A stretch of 64,000 bases of DNA from Klebsormidium nitens (Eukaryota; Streptophyta; Klebsormidiophyceae; Klebsormidiales; Klebsormidiaceae), in assembly GCA_000708835.1 (NCBI GenBank), contig DF237377.1:1-64000 (forward strand). Reading direction: 5' to 3'. The notes beneath the pieces were generated by a model, which made no database searches, had not been told where the DNA came from, and worked only from the letters and a program-made list of their open reading frames with translations. Shown here piece by piece: positions 1-13,900 of this stretch. Within the stretch, counting starts at the first letter, position 1. The number at the start of each line of letters is the position of its first letter. The translations under genes were made by a program, and so were the position numbers.

Positions 1-25
1 GTACCATGCAGACTCCAATTCCGGT

Positions 26-208
26 AACGCTAGCTTGCACTAAGTGCAGCTTGCACTACGATAAGCACCCGGGGGACGGGTGGGGTTAGTTTGGGGGTTA
101 GGGTGGGTGCGGGTGCGGAGCGCGTGATTTGTTTAGTTAGGGTTATTCGTTTGGATGCCCGGGAGCTATGTATCTTAGTGCAAGCGGCTCTTAGTGCAAG
201 CGAGCGTT
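26..208. repeat. Foldback (inverted-repeat) element with G-rich centre
   Basis: Positions 26-58 and 176-208 are inverted repeats of 33 nt with 3 mismatches. Each arm holds two direct copies of GCTTGCACTA. The centre (about 68-118) is very G-rich, with several runs of GGG or more and GGTTAG-like steps, so quadruplex formation is possible. This looks like a small MITE-type or foldback element. I see no coding capacity and no clear target-site duplication, because the left side touches the window edge. A related G-rich segment lies at 33741-33790. Confidence 0.6.
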
Positions 209-1796
209 GCCAGTATACTCCTCCAGACTCCATGCGAGTAACTTGTAAGAGGCCGTACGGTAGATCGCCACGAAAGTCAAGGATGGGCAAATCGACTGCG
301 GAGTCGCTTTTTCATGGACGGACAGGAATGGCTGAATGAAGGCCGCGCGCGTGCTTTGCAGTTAGCCTGAGTCCCCGGCGCGGCTTAGGTCCTCGCGCCT
401 ACTAGTAGCAGGCCGGGCCGGTTGATACCGGGTTGTTCTCGTTCAATTATGGGCGTTCTCGCAGACCGGACGTTCGAAAGCAACCCAAACGCAACAGTCT
501 AGGTCTAGTACGGTTGAACAAGGGTATTAATCCACGACAGTTTTTCAATCTCGTAGCATTTATCATATTGTGCTTGACGATCTTCGATTCAGTTAGGCTG
601 TAGGTCAGTGCAATGATGCATCATGGGAGACGCATCATGCATTGCATTCCGTGCCTCGACTCAAGAAGCTTACGGAGAGGGAATTGCAGGTCAGACTTCA
701 ACCTTTTTCTTTTACCGAATACAAAATGTTCTTCGGGCCTATATGCAGCCCGTTGCCACCCGCTATATATGAACATGTCATTCAGTGGCCAGAAAATTCC
801 TGCCTAAATGTCTTGCTCAACAGATGGCAGTTCATGCCGCGCGAGCAGTGCGGCGCAGGCAAGCTATGGTTACCTTTGTCTTCTAGAGCTTCAAGAATAT
901 CTTGGACTTCCCGAAAAATACGTACAGAGCTAATAGCTACCATATATAGGGACTGCACGAAGCACATCGATTCAACTTCGTATGTGTTGCACACATGCCA
1001 GCAGTCTGACGGGTTCACACCTGTAGAATGATCGTTGAAGCAAGGCGCGGACATGCATGTCAATTGCGAGGTAGGTGTGTATGACCTTTTCAGACTCATT
1101 CTGGGATACTAAGGCATCGTGTCAGAACACATGTGCGAATCCCCTCGGAACCGCACTAGCTCGAGGGTTCAAAGGATGCTTAAAAACAGACCGGGTTATG
1201 CTCCCGGGCCACCTCCTTTTATCGAGCAATAAAGTCGGTGATAAATCACTAGTAGTGGAAGTTGATTAAAAAGCGATCAAGCAAATTTATATGGTTGCGC
1301 CGTTATCATCGAATGAAGGAGATAAAACCAGGTAGCCCTTATTGTTAAGTTTGCAAAAGGGAACCATTATAAGGGTACGGAACTCCGAAAATCGGCCGTC
1401 GTGTGCTTCCAAGTGCATCCAAGGATCCCGTAGAAAGATGGGATTCTTAGTCTGTTTCTGGTGGAGGTACGCGCCTGATAGACTGGTGTTGCACACCGTC
1501 TCCCCCATATTCAAATTGGTTGACATGACCACCAAACCACATGAGGGACGCACTGTTGCATGCAGCCTGCGCAGCCCGCCTTCCCCGGCCCTACCGACGG
1601 CAAAGATCACCGAACGACCCCAATCGGATGCTGTCCGTTCGGGGCAACATTAGACGAGAATATGCTCACTGATTAGTATCCAGCTTTGGAGCCTTTGTCA
1701 CTGTACGTTTCATCCACATTTTACAGCACATGCTACACTATCCAAGAATGATTGGCTATTTGTTAGTAAGTACAAGGAGAGGTGACCCTGGCAGGG
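209..1796. other. No recognisable gene
   Basis: Short open frames are present (the longest is about 129 codons at 642-1031, plus strand) but none resembles a known family or shows coherent exon structure. An imperfect palindrome built on ATGCATCAT lies near 611-645. The right end is downstream (3') DNA of the minus-strand ARF gene. Exons of a gene lying to the left cannot be excluded. Confidence 0.5.
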
Positions 1797-5177
<3,381 letters not shown>

Positions 5178-5926
5178 TGCTTCTTCCCCTCCTGATCTTC
5201 TCCAACTCCCCCTATGAAAGAAGGTGTTCCAAACTTGCGCCTTTTGAGAGCTGCCCTGCAGTTGTATTGTTCTGCTCTTGGTTCCCTACTGTTGCACCTA
5301 GATCCAAGGCCCGATTAGATGTTGCAAGTAAATAAGCACACAACAGGTCTATCAAAGAAACTGTCCAACATTTGCACAACGCCCATTTCGTCAAGCGCCT
5401 GCAGCCCTGATGCATTTCTGGAAGGCCCCGATCAGCCCTGCTCTGTCGCCTGAGAAACAATGCTTTCTGACGCCTTCCTCAACCCGGCTGGTTTCGACCA
5501 TGCCAGCTGTGCAGTTGTTGTGAGGAGCAAGCTGTGCGATGCCAGCTGTGCAATGAGGTTTGTCCTGGAAGGAAGCAGAAGTTGAACGGTTTTGCATCAT
5601 ATTCGGGCGCATACCATTTTGCCAGAGCAAATTGCGACAGAGCCTCAAGCGATATGCGGAGCGTATCGAATCGATGAAGCTTTGATTGCAAGTCAAAACA
5701 GGTGCGATAAAGACGACGCAAGACGACGCATTTGCTGATAAGCGAGCATGGCTTGCCCTAATATGAGTGCCAATCTGCAACTTCATGGACAAGGACCGCT
5801 GTCGGTGTTTCTTTTCACTTTCCGCCACCATTCTGGCATCATGATCAGGAGACGAGGCCAGCCAGTACGTTGCATTTCATTCTTTATCTTGTAGGGTGCT
5901 TTGGTCAAGTTCGAAGCAGAATCAAG
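5178..5926. other. Shared upstream region of a divergent pair
   Basis: This 750-bp stretch separates the start codons of the ARF gene (minus) and the EEF1AKMT1-type gene (plus), so it must carry both promoters and 5' leaders. A 10-nt direct repeat AAGACGACGC occurs twice near 5710-5728. I see no TATA box I would defend and no additional gene. Confidence 0.5.
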
Positions 5927-7700
5927 ATGGTGAACCAGGCAGATGGAGCAGCCACCTTGAGTATACCCCCAGATGCTGAGGACGACACTCCCCTTGACGT
6001 GACCGACTCGTTGAGCGGGAGCACGCTCGCCGCTCTTCAAGAGTTTCTTGCAGAGCAGAAGCAGGCCGCAGAGAATGCCGAGGGGGACCCCTTTGCAGAG
6101 GACTGGGGCTTGTCGCAGTTTTGGTACACCCGAGAGACTGCACACAAAGTGGCAGAGGAGGTGGTTGAGAAAAGCGACGGGGGCCGGCAGCCAATCGCCT
6201 GTGTGGCGTGTCCTTCTCTCTTCAGAGAACTGAAGGTGCGGCAGCGGCGGATTTAGCATATTTTATCAGCTGTGCAACTACTTGAGCAACACCCACACTT
6301 CGTGATTCTCAAAGCTGTCAAGCTCGCTTTCGAGTAAGTTCGATGATGCTGCATCATTACATGAGTTGCTAATAGGAGATGACGTAAAAGTATAGTGTGT
6401 AATTTGGCGTGCTTGTTTATGTGCTAACATAATTTGTGTCTTGTGATCTACCCATGAGGGCCTTGCTAGAAGCTGGGGCGCATACAGCCCCAAAAGTAAG
6501 AAGGGGGAAGCGAGGAGCAGGTATCTTTCTGTCTGTAAGCTTTCTCTACTTCACTGCCACTCATCAAGAGAAAGCTGCAACTTCCCCCTTAAAAGTTGAC
6601 ATAATATTCCTGGCACAGTCCAAGTTGTCCTTGCTCGCCGTCCTTCTTACTTCAGCTGCCTTGTCTGCAGGCTTCCTTCCCAGAAGCAAACGTGCATCTC
6701 TTCGAGTTCGATAACCGCTTCAGCAGTTTTGGGTCCCAGTTCACGTTCTATGATTACAACAAGCCGGTGCGACTGCCAGCGGAGCAAAAGGGGCACTTCC
6801 AAGTAGTTGTGGCTGACCCTCCCTACCTGGTAAGACACCCGATATCTATGGTTAGTACTCGTTTAAGACTTTTCTGATGCAATGATGTTGAAAGCCTGTC
6901 TTATGACTCCTCCTCGAGATGTAGCACAGGTTGACGGGGCCAGGTTTCATTCCCACTGGTTGGAAACAATTGCGTGCATGACTGAGAGCCTTCAATCTAG
7001 GTCAGAACAAGGCTAAGTATTTTCAAAAGGTAGAGGGAGGCCTGAACTGTTTTATGTCTTCTTACTGCAGAGTGACGAGTGCATACAGAAAACCGCTCAG
7101 ACAGTCGAGTACCTATCCTGCTCCAATGCTTCACGACTCATTCTCACAGGTGAGCCTCCTATCGTTCTTCGCGTCCTGTTGTAATCCTATTTCGCAATTT
7201 TATCTTTCCTTCTTCGTTTCGATTCAACAACCGGGTCAGGCCATGTACTTTCGAGGTACGGAAAGAGTTATTTCGGATCCCACGTCTCAGAGGTGGGAGG
7301 TTCGAAATGTCGAGGAGACCTGAATCACGGGGCAGTTCTTTCCTGCATTCACTTGTTGCAAAGAAGGAAAACGTATTGCTTCGAAGTCTCAGCCTAAACA
7401 TAGTCCTATGTTTCAAATCTGAAGTTCCATACGACAGTTGTTTGTTTCGGTCTTGTCCAACGTTGTCCTCGACCAAAGAGTGTGTCTGCTAGCACCTGTT
7501 CAAAATTCTCTTATCACAGTCTATCTGTTGTCATTCCAGGTGCTGTACAGAGGGACCGGGTCTGGAAATACTTAGGCATGCGCCCATGTGTTTTTCGACC
7601 AGAACATCAGAAGAAGCTAGGCAACGAATTCCTTGTGTACACCAACTACGAGGCATGTCAAAGACTGGGTGGCTGGGACAAGAGTTTGATCGATCCATGA
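5927..7700 (+). CDS. EEF1AKMT1: EEF1AKMT1-type protein lysine methyltransferase
   Basis: Four exons: 5927-6235, 6671-6829, 7071-7149 and 7540-7700 (708 nt, 235 residues). The protein aligns along its length with human EEF1AKMT1 (formerly N6AMT2), which methylates a lysine of elongation factor eEF1A. Shared landmarks are an N-terminal ALQEFLAEQKQ helix, WGLSQFWYTRETA, a phase-0 junction into FEFDNRF, the FYDYNKP segment, the methyltransferase signature DPPYL (152-156), and a C-terminal FRPEHQKKLGNEFLVYTNY like the human FVPRHTRNLANEF segment. I chose ATG 5927 because the alignable N-terminus begins soon after it and its context (AAG before, G after) is good; the frame stays open upstream to 5870. 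Cytosolic role expected. The old family name (DNA adenine methyltransferase) reflects only the DPPY-type motif. Confidence 0.93.
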
Positions 7701-8448
7701 CGTGGCTGCTTTTATAGGTATGTAGTTGAGTGGATTGAACGATCGAGCCGCCCATTCATGTATGGTTGAGCTTGTACGCTCTCATGCATGCATGCAGGCT
7801 ACAGCCTCATGATTGTTATTTAATTGTACACTAGCAGGATATATGCACAAATAGCTATAGCTAGACATACGCGAATTATATATGTCGACTGAGACAGCAT
7901 ATAAGCATGACTTGGTACGTCCACATTCATCAGATAGTATCCGACCAGGCGACATGCAATTATATATTACACCCTGCATCTTACGCGGTTTTGTGCCGCC
8001 AGGCTAAGCCCTGCATATGCAATTCTACTATGTTTGACTGAGCATGACCGGCGCGGCCTCAAAGATAAACTGGCCGTCACCAACAGTCAAAACCTGTGGT
8101 ATCGCAACTGCGGTACTTTGTGTCATATATACGTTGAGGATCTATGGGCCTAACATGCTGAGCTGCAACACATGGTTGTCAGATTTCCCATGCATCCCTG
8201 AACAAGCGAACAAAACGTTGAGGCTTGAAAGTTGTATATCAGTTGGGTACTCAAAAGCTCATGCTGATTGCGCTGCCTGAAGCAATGGTCGTTGACCTTG
8301 TCCTGCTTTCTATTTTTCGCAATTTGGTCGTGATAGTTCTGCACTTGCTCGGTTTTCCGACACAACGGCCATTCTATGTACATCCATTTAAGAAACAACT
8401 TATCCTACAGTCCCTGAACAATGTGTAATATCGACTTTCGAGCTTCAC
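7701..8448. other. Convergent intergenic region, no gene seen
   Basis: This is the 3' side of two convergent genes. It contains CATGCATGCATGCA (about 7783-7796) and short AT-rich runs. I see no coding exon. Confidence 0.5.
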
Positions 8449-10009
8449 TTAACCGATCCAATCCCACAGCTGATTTGTCAGGTCGAACTGAGAGATCTTC
8501 TTTGTATCGAAGTCGAAGTTTCGAATGTCCCCCTCTTCAATCTTTGTGATGTACCCTTTTACCCGCTCCTTTTCCTCGAAGTCCCATGTGATGGAAGATA
8601 TGTGCGCGAAAAGAGTGATCTCATATCTGCAGAAGATATTTTTTTGTCTTCAGCAAGTAAAATGGCAGTCAGGAGGAGATGAAGAAACGGACTCGAAACT
8701 TCCAGAGCAAGACCTGATCACAAGAGGGCGCAAGAGCTAACAGAGTGTTCTCAAGTGAAGATGGGGAATGATGGACATGGTTGATGCTTAACATAGCAGA
8801 GGGCTTTGATTAGATACTTGGTGATCTTTCCTGGCAAATACGGCCTGGTCTTGACCGAAGAGTAGCGTGGGCTGGACGTCGTAGGTATACTCACAATGTC
8901 TTTGGCATCTCCTCTTTGGCCAGGCTCTCCAGCTGCTTCCGCTTGGCCTCCAGGCTCTTGAACTGCTCGTCCAGGCCCTCTCGGTACTGCTCCAGCTGCG
9001 TGCTCCGGCAGGTCAAGGACAGCACGCACCCTTTTAATTGAGCATCCCCTGATTTTGCGCCGAATTTTGTGGTGCATTTTAGGCCTTTCAAGAGCATAGG
9101 TCCTGATATAAACGACAGAAGTAAAGCAATCCTGGTCGAACAACTCGAATCGCTGAACAACAAAAGGTGCGCATTCTGGCTCTCAATTGAAAATCATGCT
9201 CTCAACAGAACAAAAGATTGAGCGACAGAGCGAGGCGGAAGGTGCAGGACCTTATCCAAGCCGCGCCCCCATGTGATAAGATAGACCATGCTCTTGATAA
9301 GGAGGAGCCTGTAACTGGAGGATATTGCAAATCAAGCTGCAGCCGGTCGATGTTCTGCCAGGCCAGCCGTGCCTCCTCCTTGATGGCATCCACCCGCTCC
9401 TCATGCGCCGACTCTGGCTCCGGGGGTGTGGCGCGGCTCTCTGCCTCCCGCAGCTGTTCTTTCATCTCTGCACAAAGAGGGGCGCGAGGGACAAAATTAG
9501 GGTGCTTATATTTATGGGGCTTCTATGCCAGGATAACGCTCTGCTCAAGCGCACTCCAATGTATATGGATTGAGTATATGAGAGCAATCTTCGGCTTGGA
9601 CTTGAGTCAGAGAAGATGGCATGACAAGGTAAACTAGCATGGGCACTCATGAGATGATTCAAAGCACATCAACCAGTCTATCTGGCAGCAACCAGACCTT
9701 TACATGTGCTTTTATGCCCTGGTTATTTGCCCATTCTGGTGACCCTATCGAACTGACTATGACTCTTCGGACCAGCTCTGCTTTGCCATCATGACTTCAA
9801 CGCCTGGCCATTTCTTGAGGAGAATCAGCAGCACTGTCTTTACCTGCAAGCACATCCGCCATATGCCTCTCCCTGGATGCGATCAGCTGCATTGCCTCCT
9901 CACACTTCTTCTGAATCTTTACGATCCGGTCTGCATCTTCCCTGCTCTCAAAGACCCTCTGCAAATCCCCCATCACAGCAAGCGTCTCTTCGATCCCTGC
10001 AGGCGCCAT
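8449..10009 (-). CDS. SPC24: Kinetochore protein Spc24 (NDC80 complex)
   Basis: Four exons: 10009-9844, 9467-9316, 8995-8895 and 8626-8449 (597 nt, 198 residues, the usual Spc24 size). Residues 1 to about 140 are helical and heptad-rich (coiled coil). The C-terminal globular part contains FAHISSITWDFEEKERVKGY, then DFDTKK and an end in LWDWIG, matching the RWD-like Spc24 head, whose plant members have a SxYASVTNI...GYI...FDFDP pattern. Spc24 pairs with Spc25 and anchors the NDC80 complex to the inner kinetochore. The donor of exon 2 (CCA before gttaca) is weak and was chosen because it keeps phase 0 with the next exon; residues just before that junction (YPP) are therefore the least certain. 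The gene is head-to-head with the glucuronosyltransferase gene. Confidence 0.88.
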
Positions 10010-10956
10010 TTTCAAACTTGGAAAGATTGACCTTGGTCCTCCCAGCAGCTTTCTGAGAGGTCCCCTCAGCCCCCTGATGTCCTCGTCAAGCTGCTCTTCT
10101 TTTGCGCTTCGTGTGCTGATATGCGCGCTCGCGCCGCCAAAGTAGGTGCAGAGAGAACAAGTTCAATGTCTCCTCAACAACTTCGAGTGGGTACCCGGTA
10201 GGTAATACATGGCTCCAGTACCGGTAGGCTGGAGCAAGGATTTGCGCATGGGCCCATGGTCGCCCCCAAACTGGCCAAGAGTCTGAATTTCAAAAGCAAA
10301 ACAACAGGTTCGTCAAAACATTTGTTTGTATAAGAATGGCGGGAATGCCAAACACAGCCGTTCGTTAACGTCTGACCGGACGGGTTGAAACAGCTGAAAG
10401 CTTGGAAGCGAGCAGCAGTTGTAATGTCAAACTCCTCTGTAGATCTGCGTTACGTTCAGAAGTCAGCCATCAGACACACCGTTTATGGGTTGCCGTCGAG
10501 GGTTAACCGGATTGTGGTAATACCTAGTACCTACTGCCATTGGTCAGAGTCTAATACTCTGACGCATGTTAAAGCAAATTGACAAACTCATAAAGATTGA
10601 AAGAAGTTCGTGAAGAGAGGAAGACTAGGATCCAGCTCGAAAGATGAGCGTCTCATGACGTCGTGTGTGTGCTGTCCAAGCTTGAAAGTTCTGCTTCAAG
10701 CAAGCACTGACCAGAAGTTTCATTGTGACTGAAAAGTTTCAGCTTGGGACGGCGCAGGTTTTCTGGTCCGACCGACCTTGGAGGAAGCGGTCAGAGGAAG
10801 GCCTCGAAGGAGTTCCATATCTGGGTCCAATCTGTACAGACAGTGGTTCCAAAGTGGTTAACTTTCCAGCTCCTGACAGCTGGATTTGGAGCAATCAAAA
10901 GAAAGTGATGGTCCTTCTTCCATGAACCTGGCAGCCAGTTAAACAACTTAAGCAAG
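10010..10956. other. Shared upstream region of a divergent pair
   Basis: This 947-bp stretch lies between the SPC24 start (minus) and the glucuronosyltransferase start (plus). The sequence GGTACCCGGTAGGTA is followed by a near-repeat with CCGGTAGG around 10191-10230. I see no coding exon or RNA gene. Confidence 0.45.
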
Positions 10957-13900
10957 ATGCAGAGACCGGTGCGGCAGCTATTTACATTGGCAGTGATCTG
11001 CGTCATCGCCCCCCTCATACATGCCCGCCCCGAACCCAATGACGTCAGCAAAGCTGGAATGACCCTGCGGATCCCGGAGCACCGAACGAAGGAGGCCTAC
11101 GTGACCCTCCTGTATGCGGAGGAGTTTCTGCTGGGGGTTAGGGTTTTGGGGCAGAGCCTGAGGGAAAGTGGAACTAAGAATGACCTGGTGGCCCTTATTT
11201 CAAAGGGAGTGACGGACAAGGGCGCGGAGCTATTGCAGGTAAGGGGTCGCACTATTGGCGACCAGCTCAAGTGTCGGTGTCGGTGGCAGATCCCTTGTTT
11301 TTGATCAGTGCCACTTTTGAATCTCCGATCGTGGCTCTTGGTCTTGTGGTACAAATGTAATGGGTGATGCAGGTTCAGCTGTTTGAGGACTGTGCTTACT
11401 TGAAATGGTAAACAGCTATGCACCCCTTTTGTATACTTTGTAGCTTGTTGGGCTTGAGGTGGTTTCCGTCGCTCTTGATTCTCCCATCGCTCGTAAGTCC
11501 TGGCTTACCAGCGATGGATAGGCCTGCTTTGATTGCAAACCACCTTTCGTGCTCTTGATTCTCGAGTGCAAGAGAACCTTGAGAAGGTAAAATCAACAGA
11601 TTGGTTTGACAAAGATGAGGAAAGTGATGCCCCAGCTCTAAGCAAGCTGCCTCCTTTTTGTCAGGCGGACGGCTGGATTGTGAAGCGGGTGGAACTGCTG
11701 TCAAACCCAAACTCCAAGCACCCGACGCGCTTCTGGGGCGTGTACACAAAGTTGACGATCTTCAACCTGGTGGAGTATGAGCGGGGTAGAATGCCATACA
11801 GTTCCAAGCTTTCTTCGAACTTCTTAAAAGAGAAAGTCGGGAGCAAGGCGCAGGGTGTCCCAGCTTGTGCACATTGACCGGAGTGCATCAGCTGGCTTGT
11901 TTTTGGAGATCTTCGCTTGGAGTTTGATGGAAACGAGAGGTTTGGCAGTATTTGAAGACAGCAATTATCAAAAGAGTGTTGCATCGACGGGATCAATCAA
12001 GTGTCATGCAAAAGATTCAAAATTTCATTGTTGCTGTAAATTATTCCAGGTTCCTTGGTCGTTTCTGCTCTTGGAGTTGTTTGAAGACTTTCACAACGGC
12101 CGCCAGCTGGCGGTGTGACTGAAATTGATGTCCAGATACTTATCGCAAGCCCACTCCGTATCTCGTTTTAACAAGGACCTTCCTTGTACAGACACTGACA
12201 TGGACCTGATATAGCAGAATGCGACAGATATGGCCCACTTGGTGTCCTTAAGTACCAGAGCACTCTAGCGTGGGGAATATACTAAAAAGAGTTGAACGTC
12301 TATGAGGAAAAGAACTGATAGTTCTTCTTAAGAACGGAGTGTGAATTCCATCCGCTTGACCTCCCTTCCTAGGCTAAAAGAATACTTTTGTCCAGGACCA
12401 GAACAAAGATCAGAGGCATACTAAGGCGTCGAGGCATCGCCTCAATCGCTCAGGTTCGAACATTCCGTATCTTTGGTGGCAGTCAAACCCAAAGACAATC
12501 CGTCCTTCCCACAGCCATGCAATGGGATTCTGTAATTCCAACCCGCTAACATGGGGCCTTGACCGTGCAGTAACGTACCTGGACGCCGACACGATCGTGC
12601 TGAAAAGCATCGACGACGTGTTCGGATGCAAAGGCTTCTGTGCGGTGCTGCGCCACTCGGAGCGCCTCAACTCCGGTTTCATGGTTGTGGAGCCGTCCAA
12701 GGAGCTGTTTGCCGATATGATGGACAAGATTGCTACCACGCCCTCCTACACAGGAGGTGAGCTGCGTTCGTATAGTCTTCTTATCCTTCCATGTTTCAAC
12801 GCATTGTTTTTCTTCGTTCTTCCATTGTTTCATGCTGCTTTCTTGTTCCTACTGTCAATAAGGTAATCGTCGACATGGTTTATATCTGTATCTGTTCTTT
12901 GATGTTTGAGAAGCTATTTTCAGACATATTGGACATGTTTCCGAAGATGCCCTCGTACACCGAAAGTGAGCTTTTGAGCAAAGCTTCTTTCTCCCCGCTT
13001 CTGTCATGTTCCATCGGTAGCCTTTTGTCGCCTTCCACGAATCCACTTGTAGACACGCCAAAGAAGTTTGCCACGATGCGTCAAACACTGAAGGTGAAAT
13101 TCTTTCTTCTCACTCCTCTCTTCACATCGCGCTCGATGTTCTTGCGCGATGTGGCACGCTGCCACGTCATCGTGGGACCGTCGGGCGCCGCTTTAGTGAC
13201 AGAGACTCAGAGGATGCATGCCTGTGGGCCGTCGATGCGGCTCTATTGGCGAAGTTGGAGGTCGACGAGTGGCCCGCGGAAAAGTTGCTGACGTCACTCG
13301 CTGCTGACTAATAGTCGCTGACGTCACCCCGCAGGCGATCAAGGTTTCTTGAACGAGTACTACGGAAACTTCATCAACGCGCCGCTGTACGACCCCGAGT
13401 TCCGGCCCGTGACGGACGACGAGACGGCGCACCGCCTGCCCACGCGCTTCAACGGGGACGTCGGGCTATACGTGCTGAACTCAAACAAGGTCAGCGTGCT
13501 AGAATGTTGACAAGTGGAGTCAGACACACCCTTTGGTATGAGTTCGGACCTCATGCTTCTCGGAATGCGCAAGAGAATATGCAGCGCCTGCCGACCCGCT
13601 TTAACGTGGAGTTGGGCTGTACGTGCTCAACTTTAGGAAGGTGGGGGGTACGAGATTGGCCTCAAAGTGCGAACAGATCTATGGTCTAAGTTGACAGGCC
13701 TACAGGGTCGCAGCAGTTCGGAATGGGCGGTAGATATTACGTGCCAGTTGCCCACAGCTTCAATGGAGACGTCCGTTTCTGCGTGCTGAATCGAACGGGC
13801 TAAGCCGGATGGCACTGTCAAAGCGTACTGCGGATTGCGTCTCAGAGGTGGCTTGTCGTGCGCTGTTGAGGTGCACAACGCCGTGTCGCTTCTATGATGC

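Noticed and set aside
5783-6259. 158-codon minus-strand frame opposite the methyltransferase
   Set aside because: It is the antisense shadow of EEF1AKMT1 exon 1.
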